Below are positions 16,019 through 24,640 of a stretch of DNA of 31,361 bases, piece after piece. Both the position numbers and the translations under genes were made by a program. The notes under the pieces are model-generated. The model was not told where the DNA came from and searched no databases. It was given only the letters and a program-made list of their open reading frames with translations. Source of the DNA: an uncultured Lactobacillus sp. (GTDB lineage Bacteria > Bacillota > Bacilli > Lactobacillales > Lactobacillaceae); the NCBI RefSeq assembly GCF_902491705.1, contig NZ_CABUIW010000023.1:1-31361 (forward strand). The letters are read 5' to 3'. How positions within the stretch are numbered: the first letter of the stretch is position 1; the number at the start of each line of letters is the position of its first letter.

Positions 16019-16301
16019 GTCTTTTCTTATATACTTAATGTTATTTAGAAAAAACTTATAGCTTTATAGCGTGTTACTTTACGTTTAGGTATACTTAATT
16101 ACGTGCTGCTTAAACATTAGATACCGCCGCATAGCTTTGACGGAAAACTTTTTCAAAAAATTTTATTTTTAAATGAGTAATGTTATTTAACTTGTGCTAA
16201 TCTATAGTTGATCTTAAAAATAGTGTTATTTAAAGAGACCTTCTTCCAAGTCTTCTTTATCTAAAAAATACACTCAAATTAACTAGAAAGGCATATAGAT
16301 T
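16019..16301 (+). promoter_or_regulatory. Upstream region of the LPXTG adhesin gene
   Basis: This 283-bp non-coding region ends in an AGAAAGG ribosome binding site before ATG 16302. A possible extended -10 (TGCTAATCT, about 16195-16203) and a possible TTGATC-17-TAAAGA pair (about 16209-16237) are seen; neither is decisive. The short motif (A/G)TGTTATTTA recurs three times, near 16036, 16180 and 16222, and might be an operator. A long untranslated leader is likely. Confidence 0.35.
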
Positions 16302-19300
16302 ATGAGACACAAGAATGATTTAACCTTCAACGCAAAATTTAACGGCAAAGAGAGGTTCGGTTTCCGTAAGTTATCTATTGGCTTAGCTACTGTAGCTCTT
16401 GGTACTACTTTCTTCTTGAGCAATGGTCAACTTGTTCATGCGGATGAAAATAATAATCAAGAGCCTACCTCTACTGAAGTTGAAGGAGCAACTCAGTCAG
16501 AAGAAAAACAAGAAGTTAAAGTTGAAACTCAGCAAGCTACCACAGAAGGAAACAAAGAAGCTACTCAGCAAACTGCTCCTAAGAGTGGTGATAGTTCTGA
16601 AACTAGTGGCGCTACTCAAAGCAGTACTCCCAAAACTGACAAAGCTACTCAAGGTAATGCTTCTAAAATTGATAGTGCATCTACAAAAGATGATCAAAAC
16701 AATACCACAAAAGAAACTACTAATAAATTAGATATTTCTTCTTTAGAAAAAAATAAAGTTGATAAAACTACTTTAACTGATCAAAAAGACAATGAAACTC
16801 CTGCAGAACCTTCTTACTCTTCTACAGTTACTGCACAAAAGAGAAATAGCGATGGTACCTCAACTGATGTAACCGGTAAAAGCCAAAAAATGGCAGCTGA
16901 TCAGGATGCTGTTGAAGTTGATACTACTGTTAATTTAACAGACGTTAAAAAAGTTACAAAAGATAATCCTATCAAAGTTCAAATCATTAATTGGAATACT
17001 CAAGAACCATCAGATGTTTTGCATATCAACGATACAATTAATAATTCTAAAGGATGGCACTTTGAAAAAGAGCCAAATGATGATGAAAAGAACGATCCAC
17101 TTACCTTTGACGCTTGGTATGAAGGTGATAAATTACCTACCAGTGTTACCTTCAGAATTAATGTACAAGCACGTAATGAAAAAGTAAAAGAGTATCTTGC
17201 AAACCATACTAGTGAATCATCTGAAAATCTCCCTGTAGGAGTAAAAATTACCTATCCTACTGGCAAGGTCGAAACTCAACATGCATTTGATGCTCAATTC
17301 ATTACAAGCCAAGATACAATTCAAAAAAATGAAATTCTTAAAGGCTTCAGAATGGGAGAAACCACTATTGAAGCAGAAAAAGGATACGGCAATATATCTC
17401 CAAAAGACGTAGACAAATATAAATTAGACAATGCTAACGATACAGTACTTCAATGGGGGCTTTACTTTAATTACAGTGGCAGTCTAGATCCTAATAACAT
17501 TACTACACTTGAAAATGCTATCTTCAGTGCTAGTTTTCAAAATCAGATCTTCTTACCAGACTCAATTAAAGTTTTTGAAGTTCCAATAAACTGCGTTTCA
17601 GATGGTCATGGACATCGTTATGGTATTGATGACAAAATAGGTGATAAAAAAGTTTACGATTTAATAGTTACCGATAGCAATAGAAGATACGCATTTGAAA
17701 ATTATTTAAAAGATAACTCAAATGGAGAAAACTCTGCTAAATCGATTGAAAATGGATTCGCTATTGATCAATCAAAGTCAGGCACTTTCTACGTTCCATC
17801 AGAAAATGGTCAAAAAGATGAATCTTATAGTAAACATGCTTACTTTATCCAAGTTGATACTGTGGTTCCAAGTAAAAACAAGGGTGACGGCAGTTTATCT
17901 TCACATATTATTCAAGGTACAGGCGAGAATGTAACAAACCATACCGTTAATTGGAATAATATAACTGATGGTAGCGGTGATGATACCCAAAATGTACAAC
18001 AAGCAATTCTCAGATACTACGACGATACTACAAGAGAATACTTAGATATTGTTAACGGTAAGCCAAATGTAATTTCTGTAACTGGTCATACTGGTGAAAC
18101 AATTGATTTTGGTGATTCAGCTCAAACAAAATATGATGATTTCACCAATGCTCATTATGAATACAGCGGAATCACAATTGGTTCAGAAACAGGTAATTTT
18201 ATTTTACGCACTGACGGATCTAAAGAGGCTTTTGACACAACCAATATTTTCCCTCAATTTGACGATATCAATACTTATGCAGATGGCAAAACTGACTCTA
18301 ACCCACAAATCTTTGTAGTACATTTTAAGCATGAATCTAGTACGAAAAATACTACCGAAGAAGCTACTGTAAAAGAACATATTTCTTACTACTACGAAAA
18401 TGGATCAAAACAAAACCTACAAGTTCCTGATAAATATACTCCTATAGATTATGAATTACATTTCACTCGTACTCGCACTGATAAAACAGATTTAGTAACT
18501 AATAACACTGTGACCACTTGGGGCGATTGGACACTTGATCCTTCTAAAAACAACTCCAACAATAAAACTTCATTTAAAGAAATTTTATTTAGCAATTTAC
18601 CTCAAGAATTAGACGACAACTACAAACTTGATCCAGATGGTAATAAGTTTATCGTTAATGACAACACTGGCACCGCTCATTCTATTATCGCTGACAGAAA
18701 GATTAATGCTGTTTCATTCGATAATGACGAAATAAGTGCTTTACCAAAGAATGCTTCAATTGATATCCAAGTACCATACAAACAAGCTAAACAAAAAGCA
18801 ATTATTAAATACTACGACGATACTACAAAACAATATTTAAGCTTTGATAAGGATGGCAAAGTAGTTGATGTAGATAATAATGGTACTCCACTAGAAGACT
18901 CCACAACTGGTTATACTAACAACCCGATTGATTTTAGTAATACTGATGCCTCAAGCCATTATAGTAATTTCACCCAAGCTAACTACACATATGACAGAAT
19001 CACAACAGATTCGGAAACTGGCAATGCTTTAACTGCCAACGGATTAAATGTACCTTTTGCTACAAGCGGCATTTACTCTACATACGATAAGAGTGATGTC
19101 GACAACAATGGTAATGACACTCAGCCACAAGTCTTTGTAGTTCACTTTAAGCATGGAACAAAGGATAACCCTGTTAGTCAAACAACTACAGTAACTGAAA
19201 ATGTTTCTTACTACTACGAAGATGGACCAAAGGCAGGTCAAAATGTTCCTAATACGTATGCTCCAAAGAATTATGAATTAACTTTCACCCGTACTGGTAC

Positions 19301-20078
19301 CGAAACAATAGATTCTGTAACTGGTAAATCTATTAAAACTACCTGGAACAAGTGGAAGCTTGAAAATTCTAATGATGGCACTTCATTTAAAGAAATTTTA
19401 TTCAGCGATTTGCCTCAAGAATTGGATGATAACTACAAGCTTGATCCAAATGGTACTTTCAAAGTTACAGATACTACTGGTAAAAAAGAAACTGAACAAC
19501 TTTTAATTATCAAAGGTAAAGATGGTAAGATTAGCGCTATTTCATTTAGCGACGATGACATCACAGCTTTATCTCAAATTAAGAACCCTTCAATCACTAT
19601 TCAAGTACCATATTCTTACACTCCAATTCAGCCTTCACAACCAACTCAATCATCTCAGCCTACTCAACCTTCACAACCTAGTCAGGCTCCTCAACCAAGT
19701 CAACCTACCCAGCCTACTCAGCCTTCACAACAACCTAGTCAGCCTACTGTAGTAACCCCTAAGGGTCAAAATGAACGTAAGTCACACAATTCATCACATA
19801 ATACAAAGGCTAATACTCCTAAAGGTACTAAGACAGTTACTAATACTACCAGTACTATCACTCCTAAGGGTACTCACAAACGTACCTTTACTAGTTACAC
19901 AAGTACTACTACTCCAAAAGGTCAAACTACAACTGACAAAGTAACTGTAAATACTAACAAGCAAAATACACTCCCACAAACCGGTGAAAAGCAAACAAAC
20001 TTAAGCGTTCTCGGTTTAGGAATCATTGCTTTAGCTGGATTATTCGGCTTAGGTTATGACAAGAAGCGCAAAAACTAA
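16302..20078 (+). CDS. LPXTG-anchored Mub-repeat adhesin with YSIRK-type signal
   Basis: A 1258-aa cell-wall-anchored surface protein. The YSIRK-type signal (FGFRKLSIG at 19-27) is likely cleaved after VHA (45-47). A Gln/Thr/Ser/Lys-rich stalk reaches about 190. A non-repetitive region (about 190-560) contains LQWGLYFNYSG (around 383) and SIKVFEV (around 421), which look like an Ig-like ligand-binding adhesin fold. Two Mub (mucin-binding) repeats follow from about 567 and 832, each opening ILRYYDDTT or IIKYYDDTT and later containing VSYYYEDG-like and TFTRT segments. A Pro/Gln/Ser spacer (1109-1148), four TPKG motifs (1152, 1172, 1187, 1204) and the sortase signal LPQTGE (1224) with hydrophobic helix and KKRKN tail complete it. 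It should be covalently attached to peptidoglycan by sortase A and mediate host or mucus binding; the ligand is not known. Confidence 0.92.
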   Translation: MRHKNDLTFNAKFNGKERFGFRKLSIGLATVALGTTFFLSNGQLVHADENNNQEPTSTEVEGATQSEEKQEVKVETQQATTEGNKEATQQTAPKSGDSSETSGATQSSTPKTDKATQGNASKIDSASTKDDQNNTTKETTNKLDISSLEKNKVDKTTLTDQKDNETPAEPSYSSTVTAQKRNSDGTSTDVTGKSQKMAADQDAVEVDTTVNLTDVKKVTKDNPIKVQIINWNTQEPSDVLHINDTINNSKGWHFEKEPNDDEKNDPLTFDAWYEGDKLPTSVTFRINVQARNEKVKEYLANHTSESSENLPVGVKITYPTGKVETQHAFDAQFITSQDTIQKNEILKGFRMGETTIEAEKGYGNISPKDVDKYKLDNANDTVLQWGLYFNYSGSLDPNNITTLENAIFSASFQNQIFLPDSIKVFEVPINCVSDGHGHRYGIDDKIGDKKVYDLIVTDSNRRYAFENYLKDNSNGENSAKSIENGFAIDQSKSGTFYVPSENGQKDESYSKHAYFIQVDTVVPSKNKGDGSLSSHIIQGTGENVTNHTVNWNNITDGSGDDTQNVQQAILRYYDDTTREYLDIVNGKPNVISVTGHTGETIDFGDSAQTKYDDFTNAHYEYSGITIGSETGNFILRTDGSKEAFDTTNIFPQFDDINTYADGKTDSNPQIFVVHFKHESSTKNTTEEATVKEHISYYYENGSKQNLQVPDKYTPIDYELHFTRTRTDKTDLVTNNTVTTWGDWTLDPSKNNSNNKTSFKEILFSNLPQELDDNYKLDPDGNKFIVNDNTGTAHSIIADRKINAVSFDNDEISALPKNASIDIQVPYKQAKQKAIIKYYDDTTKQYLSFDKDGKVVDVDNNGTPLEDSTTGYTNNPIDFSNTDASSHYSNFTQANYTYDRITTDSETGNALTANGLNVPFATSGIYSTYDKSDVDNNGNDTQPQVFVVHFKHGTKDNPVSQTTTVTENVSYYYEDGPKAGQNVPNTYAPKNYELTFTRTGTETIDSVTGKSIKTTWNKWKLENSNDGTSFKEILFSDLPQELDDNYKLDPNGTFKVTDTTGKKETEQLLIIKGKDGKISAISFSDDDITALSQIKNPSITIQVPYSYTPIQPSQPTQSSQPTQPSQPSQAPQPSQPTQPTQPSQQPSQPTVVTPKGQNERKSHNSSHNTKANTPKGTKTVTNTTSTITPKGTHKRTFTSYTSTTTPKGQTTTDKVTVNTNKQNTLPQTGEKQTNLSVLGLGIIALAGLFGLGYDKKRKN
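18000..19617 (+). repeat. Two tandem Mub repeats (about 795-bp period)
   Basis: The two copies start at about 18000 and 18795 within the adhesin gene. Islands of high nucleotide identity include TACTACGACGATACTACAA in both, and TCATTTAAAGAAATTTTATT followed by near-identical codons for a SxLPQELDDNYKLDP segment. Protein similarity is moderate elsewhere, so the duplication is not very recent. Confidence 0.85.
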
Positions 20079-20130
20079 TTTCTAGTTAACGCAAAAAAGG
20101 TGTCTGGGAAAAAAGTCGATTTCTAGTTAA
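20078..20130 (+). repeat. 12-bp direct repeat at the adhesin 3' end
   Basis: ATTTCTAGTTAA occurs at 20078-20089 (overlapping the last stop-codon base) and again at 20119-20130 inside the long hairpin element. It may be a trace of the insertion or duplication that created the element. Confidence 0.5.
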
Positions 20131-20236
20131 ATTTCAACTTTGACTCAAAACAAAAATCCCATTAAATCAAGGTTTATCAATACCAAGATTTAGTGAGATT
20201 TTTTAATTTTTGAGTTTTTTCCCAGACACCTTTTTT
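20093..20236. repeat. 144-bp MITE-like hairpin, also a bidirectional terminator
   Basis: The outer arms 20093-20114 and 20215-20236 form a perfect 22-bp inverted repeat with the core GGTGTCTGGG flanked by six A or T on each side. Further inside, 20141-20166 and about 20185-20213 pair imperfectly (ACTCAAAA with TTTTTGAGT, ATTAAATC with GATTTAGT). It has no ORF. It lies between the convergent adhesin and glycosyltransferase genes, and the A/T tracts outside the GC-rich core make it a terminator in both directions. Size and symmetry fit a non-autonomous MITE derived from a DDE transposon; that origin is inference. Confidence 0.7.
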
Positions 20237-20241
20237 TATCT

Positions 20242-21723
20242 TTAAATATTTTCCAATTTCAAGAAATTATTCCATGCATTAGCTACATTATCAAAGCTGT
20301 ATTTTTTCCGGCTCTGATATGCATTCTTTGAATATTCTTCAATTATCGTAGGATGACTCAACAAAAATTCAAGTGCACTTACAAGCGCTGCTTCATCCCC
20401 TGCTGGAACCAACTTACCATTGTAATTATTCATCACAATCTCACTAGGTCCATAATTGATATCATAACTAACTGCAGGACAGCCATGCTCTTGTGCTTCA
20501 AGTAAAGCCATCGCAAATCCTTCATATTCACTAGTCAATACTTCAAGCCAGGCATGGTTATAAACCTCAGTCAAATCCTGCTTAAAGCCGCCAAACGAAA
20601 TATAATTCTCAGCTTGCAGTTTCTTCACCAACTCTCTCAATTTTGGCTCTGTTTGTGCATCCCCATAACCGTAAAAAGTCAGCGTTAACTCAGGGAACTT
20701 ATCATGCAGCTTAACTGCCGCTCTAATCACATGATCTAGTCTCTTCACCGCATCAAGCCGTGCCACTGCAATCAAACTATATGGTTTCCGATCCTTAAAC
20801 TCTACCGGCACAATATCCTTTTTAACAAAAGTCACCGGAATTGCATAACTATGATCCGTATCAAACAAGTTAGCAGCATCATCTGCTTCCTGATCTGTCG
20901 ATGAGATCACGCCAGTTAAAGAGCCATTTTTAAGCATCTCTTGAATGCCTTGATAAATTTCGAACAACTCACCGTCAAATTGGCCATCAGTCGTTAATGC
21001 TGAGTGGAACACCATATAACGTGGATTAGGCGCCTTCATCAATTTAAAAGCATCTAAAGTATAATCCGAGCGATCCGCATACAGCACTGCCTTAGGATCT
21101 TTCTGACAAATTTCATCCAAAAAGTGAGCCCGAAATTCTGCTAAATCATCAAAGTCAAGCCACTCTCCATCTTCATTTAGTTGCACTAAAGTTAACACAG
21201 GCTGATTATCATCGCTTCCACGATAATGCATCATAATCTTTGGCTTACCCGAATTATCATAATATTGCCGCAGAACTACACGACCTTTATCTTCAAAAAA
21301 CTCTGAATAAGCTAGACAACCATCATCATAATAGTCTGCTCGATCCATAAAACCGTATCGATCATAATAATTAGCAGAATAAAGGCGATTTTCACGCAAG
21401 ACAATCTGCAGTCGTTTCTTGCCATCACGATAGGCAATCTTATCTTGCACATCATAGTTAGAACTATGCAAAATTTGATCAATCAGTTCATCATCGTTGT
21501 CTACTTCAGTCTTTAAATCTAGTTTTTGATAATACTGGAAAAGGTTAATCACCGAATCAGCCGACTGCAAACTAGCTTGTGCATCATCGTGCCACAGATT
21601 ATATTCAACTTCAATTATCTTAGCTTCTTGTCCAATCGCCTCAAACAAATGAACTCGCTGCATCTGAGCAATTTCAATTGCTGATGGAGTAGGATTTTCT
21701 TGACTAGTTATAAAATAATGCAT
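20242..21723 (-). CDS. TagE/TarM-like GT4 glycosyltransferase
   Basis: A 493-aa cytosolic glycosyltransferase. The N-terminal part (about 1-200) starts MHYFITSQENPTPSAIEIAQ and has repeated Tyr/Asp/Gly hairpins (YDRYGFMDRADYYDDG, YYDNSGKP), as in the DUF1975 domain of poly(glycerol/ribitol-phosphate) glucosyl- or GlcNAc-transferases. The C-terminal GT-B half has VARLDAVKRLDH, FYGYGDAQTE and the GT4 donor-site motif SEYEGFAMALLEAQEHG. A wall teichoic acid acceptor is the first guess; protein glycosylation of the nearby adhesin is an alternative. ATG 21723 is chosen over 21786 because AGAGG precedes it and the longer form would overlap thrE and its terminator. Confidence 0.8.
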   Translation of the reverse strand: MHYFITSQENPTPSAIEIAQMQRVHLFEAIGQEAKIIEVEYNLWHDDAQASLQSADSVINLFQYYQKLDLKTEVDNDDELIDQILHSSNYDVQDKIAYRDGKKRLQIVLRENRLYSANYYDRYGFMDRADYYDDGCLAYSEFFEDKGRVVLRQYYDNSGKPKIMMHYRGSDDNQPVLTLVQLNEDGEWLDFDDLAEFRAHFLDEICQKDPKAVLYADRSDYTLDAFKLMKAPNPRYMVFHSALTTDGQFDGELFEIYQGIQEMLKNGSLTGVISSTDQEADDAANLFDTDHSYAIPVTFVKKDIVPVEFKDRKPYSLIAVARLDAVKRLDHVIRAAVKLHDKFPELTLTFYGYGDAQTEPKLRELVKKLQAENYISFGGFKQDLTEVYNHAWLEVLTSEYEGFAMALLEAQEHGCPAVSYDINYGPSEIVMNNYNGKLVPAGDEAALVSALEFLLSHPTIIEEYSKNAYQSRKKYSFDNVANAWNNFLKLENI

Positions 21724-21739
21724 TATTTTTCCTCTATTT

Positions 21740-21766
21740 AAAAAAAGACGAGCCACATGGTTCGTC
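21740..21766 (-). terminator. Terminator between thrE-like gene and glycosyltransferase gene
   Basis: On minus, GACGAACC and GGCTCGTC form an 8-bp stem with one G-U pair and a 4-nt loop, followed by TTTTTTT. It lies directly before the AGAGG ribosome binding site of the glycosyltransferase gene, leaving no space for a promoter between. Confidence 0.8.
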
Positions 21767-21775
21767 ATTAGTTTA

Positions 21776-23119
21776 TTAATCTGCATGTCTCCACTTCTTG
21801 TCAGTCAAGATACGAGCAGCAAGAAGTCCCAAAGGCAAAGCAATTACGATCATCAATGCTTCAGTAATCCAGAAGGCACCAATATTGATGTTGGTAATAC
21901 CAAAATTGAAAACTGCACGATACATGTAAAGGCCTGGAACCATAATTACGATTGATGGAACCGTAATAGCAATTCTAGGGAAACCAACTTTTTGTCGTAC
22001 AATACTTGCCAAAAGTCCGGCAAGAAGTGCGCCAATAAATGCAGCTAAAGCTGGTGCCATGTGAGAATAGTCAACTAGACTTAAACGAAGTGTATTCGCC
22101 ATCGCACCAATAATTGCTGCTGTTGCTGCCATATCCGGACGACTATTAAACATAATTGAGAAGCCGAATACCCCGCAGAAGCTGGCAATCAAGCGCAAGA
22201 ATGTTAATAGACCTGGATCAAGATTTAACTTAAGCATTGAACCTGGATGAAGGTTTAACATTGTAGCTACTGCCCAACCAGCCATTGTCGCAATTGTAAT
22301 AACCAAAATCGCATAGGTTAGTCGTTCAAGCCCTGAACGCATATCTAGCTTGGACATGTCGAGTCCTGATGTAATAAATGGAAATCCTGGAATCACAAAT
22401 AGCATAGCTCCAATATAACCATAGGCATGGTGGTGATCTAAATGAAATAGCAAAGTTCCTACATGGAAGCAGGCAAAGTAAACGATACATGCTACCGCTA
22501 CAGCTACGGCAATCTTGGCTACCAAAGTAATTTTACGCTTACCCATAACTGAACGAACGTAGTTACCGACTCCTGCGCCAAAGAAGGCACAGATAACTTC
22601 TGGCAAGCCGCCACCTAATAAGAAAATGAATCCGGCACAGGCAAGACCTGAACTTAAACCAGCAGTTACGGAAGAATAAGCTGATTTTTGATTTTCAATT
22701 TCACGCAGGCGTTTATGAATTTGACCAATCGTCCAGCGGCCATCGCCAGCTTCAAATTGACGCACGAATTTTTCCAATTCATTTAACTTGGCCATATTTA
22801 CGCCAGTTGCTGGCAAAGATAAAGTTTGTGAATATGATTCATTATCAACATCAAAGCAAGTATATTCAATCGATACTAATCCAATATCAGTTGAACAAGT
22901 AATGCCGAGAGTTCTAGCGATTGTATCCATTGAATCTCGCACACGCCATGCTCCTGTACCACAATTCAAAAGCATAATGCCGACTCTACCTACAATCGAA
23001 GCTTTTTCAACTAAAGTAGCATCTTGAGCAATGGTATCATCATCACTCTTGAAGAATTCCTCCCACATTATCTTCATATGATGCTTTTCAGATAAATGAT
23101 GTTCTTGTCCCTTTTCCAT
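21776..23119 (-). CDS. ThrE-family threonine/serine exporter (membrane protein)
   Basis: A 447-aa fused ThrE-type protein. The N-terminal cytosolic-looking part (about 1-150) has GTGAWRVRDSMDTIARTLG, the signature of the DUF1212/ThrE N-domain. It is followed by about ten hydrophobic helices, the last five corresponding to the DUF3815/ThrE-2 half that is a separate gene in many Firmicutes. ThrE of Corynebacterium exports threonine and serine; in lactobacilli the substrate is not established. ATG 23119 has GGAAAG upstream; a downstream ATG (MKIMWEEF) lacks a clear ribosome binding site. It is transcribed divergently from the SorC-type regulator. Confidence 0.82.
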   Translation of the reverse strand: MEKGQEHHLSEKHHMKIMWEEFFKSDDDTIAQDATLVEKASIVGRVGIMLLNCGTGAWRVRDSMDTIARTLGITCSTDIGLVSIEYTCFDVDNESYSQTLSLPATGVNMAKLNELEKFVRQFEAGDGRWTIGQIHKRLREIENQKSAYSSVTAGLSSGLACAGFIFLLGGGLPEVICAFFGAGVGNYVRSVMGKRKITLVAKIAVAVAVACIVYFACFHVGTLLFHLDHHHAYGYIGAMLFVIPGFPFITSGLDMSKLDMRSGLERLTYAILVITIATMAGWAVATMLNLHPGSMLKLNLDPGLLTFLRLIASFCGVFGFSIMFNSRPDMAATAAIIGAMANTLRLSLVDYSHMAPALAAFIGALLAGLLASIVRQKVGFPRIAITVPSIVIMVPGLYMYRAVFNFGITNINIGAFWITEALMIVIALPLGLLAARILTDKKWRHAD

Positions 23120-23167
23120 TGATATAATTACTTTCCTTCATCCTCAATTTTTAGTAAAATTATAGCT

Positions 23168-23196
23168 CTTATATTCTACCACAGGATTTTTATCAA
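23168..23196 (-). promoter_or_regulatory. Candidate promoter of the thrE-like gene
   Basis: On minus, TTGATA (23196-23191), a 17-bp spacer and TATAAG (23173-23168), about 50 bp before the ATG. A TATAAT at 23256-23261 on plus is a candidate -10 for the divergent regulator gene. Confidence 0.6.
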
Positions 23197-23307
23197 GCAG
23201 CGAACGAAATTTAACATTTTTTCAAATTAGTACTCCTTTTTTATTAGTTTAAATTTATAATAACTTTTAGAGAATTTGATAACTAGATATAAAAGGAAGA
23301 AATAAAA

Positions 23308-24246
23308 GTGGCACAATTATCAGATGAACAATTAGCCAATATTGCTCATGACTTTTACTTAAGCAAATTAAACATTGGCGAAATTTCACAGAAATACAAT
23401 TTATCACGCTACTTAATTACTAAGGCCTTAGAAGATGCCGAAATGCGTGGGATTGTTAAAATCAAAATTATGCAAGGCGTTAAACGTAACCAGTTATTAG
23501 AACGCGAATTTCAAAAGAGATTTGGGTTAAAAGAAGTTTTCATTTTGCATAGCTATGAAGACCAGGATGGCGACGGTGAAGCAGTCACTGACTTTGCATC
23601 TAAGCAAATTGAAAACTATCTGCAAAAAACTAAGATTGCTGGTGTCAGCTGGGGTTCAACAATACATGGCGTAATCAATGACTTTGCAGAAGAGACCTTA
23701 CCTAACCTTTACTTCGTTCAACTTCTAGGTCAATCAATCAATACTACTCGCCGCAAGAATCCTTTAGCACAAGAAGCCGCAGAAAGTTTGCATGCACACA
23801 GCCTAAGCTTACCTTCGCCGCTATACGTCGTTGATCCTAAGATCGTTCCTATTCTCAAGACAGAGCCATATTTCAAAATAATCGAGAATTGCTACCACAA
23901 CCTTGATTTACTCTTTACAGGATTAGGAACTTTTGATGCTTTCAGAACAAACCAATTTTTAATGAAAAATTATGGCCCTAAATTATTAAAAGACATCCCA
24001 CAAGATAAAATTGCTGGTATGATTATGGGACGGCCTTATGATATCGACGGTCACTTTTTCCCATCTATTGAAAAGCACATTTGTGGCATTTCAATAAAGG
24101 ATATTATGAAGACGCCAATTCGCTTCTGCGTTGTCCAAAATCGTTTTAAGTCAAAAGCATTGCTTGGGGCTCTTCGTAGCGGCATCATTACTCATTTAGT
24201 AACTAACGATGCAATTGCTGAACGCGTATTGCAATATCAAGAATAA
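23308..24246 (+). CDS. SorC/DeoR-type sugar-binding transcriptional regulator
   Basis: A 312-aa regulator. An N-terminal helix-turn-helix (about 18-45; LNIGEISQKYNLSRYLITKAL) precedes a SorC-type effector domain (about 60-310). Visible features are VSWGSTIHGV near residue 115, LFTGLGTFDA near 210 and the C-terminal LGALRSGIITHLVTND typical of this fold. Such proteins sense phosphorylated sugars or nucleosides. The start is GTG at 23308, with AAAAGGAAGA 7 nt upstream. It is divergent from thrE and 17 bp upstream of a small membrane protein gene, so one or both are plausible targets along with autoregulation. Confidence 0.87.
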   Translation: MAQLSDEQLANIAHDFYLSKLNIGEISQKYNLSRYLITKALEDAEMRGIVKIKIMQGVKRNQLLEREFQKRFGLKEVFILHSYEDQDGDGEAVTDFASKQIENYLQKTKIAGVSWGSTIHGVINDFAEETLPNLYFVQLLGQSINTTRRKNPLAQEAAESLHAHSLSLPSPLYVVDPKIVPILKTEPYFKIIENCYHNLDLLFTGLGTFDAFRTNQFLMKNYGPKLLKDIPQDKIAGMIMGRPYDIDGHFFPSIEKHICGISIKDIMKTPIRFCVVQNRFKSKALLGALRSGIITHLVTNDAIAERVLQYQE

Positions 24247-24263
24247 TTTTTTGGAGGAGAAAA

Positions 24264-24593
24264 ATGAAAAAAACTAAATTTGATCTATGGATCGGAGGCA
24301 TTAATTTATTCAACTGCCTCTTGTTTATCGCTTCATGGTTTGCCATTTTTGGAGCAGATTTTACTACTAGAGCAGCAATGTTCTATTACCTATTTGCCTG
24401 GTGCGGCGTAATTATTAACGCAATCGCTGTTGTGCAAACTCACAATTTAAAAATTTCAATAGTTGGACCAATATTGGGAGTTATCGGCAATGCACTTTAT
24501 GGCTTCACCGCTGTTCTTGCACTGCCAGCAGTAATCATCAATATTATTTCTGCTTTCTTCATTTTCATGCAACACGACAATAAGAAAAAATAG
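24264..24593 (+). CDS. Small four-helix membrane protein, unknown function
   Basis: A 109-aa hydrophobic protein with a strong TTGGAGGAG ribosome binding site. Helices are at about residues 8-28, 38-57, 63-83 and 85-103, with a polar KKK tail. I do not recognise the family. It follows the SorC-type regulator by 17 bp and ends at a strong terminator, so the two form an operon. It could be a regulator-linked transporter accessory or effector, but there is no sequence evidence for that. Confidence 0.7.
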   Translation: MKKTKFDLWIGGINLFNCLLFIASWFAIFGADFTTRAAMFYYLFAWCGVIINAIAVVQTHNLKISIVGPILGVIGNALYGFTAVLALPAVIINIISAFFIFMQHDNKKK

Positions 24594-24603
24594 AATAGAA
24601 AAA

Positions 24604-24640
24604 AATCCCTAAACTATCAAAAAGTTTAGGGATATTTTTT
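24604..24640. terminator. Bidirectional terminator after the small membrane protein gene
   Basis: ATCCCTAAACT/AGTTTAGGGAT form an 11-bp perfect stem with a 7-nt loop and flanking A and T runs. It serves both the regulator operon (+) and the DUF1828-apbE arm (-), whose last gene ends at 24639. Confidence 0.88.

Noticed and set aside
19621..19750. Pro/Gln/Ser triplet-rich tract as a phase-variable repeat
   Set aside because: Units are multiples of three and irregular, so changes would alter length but not the reading frame.
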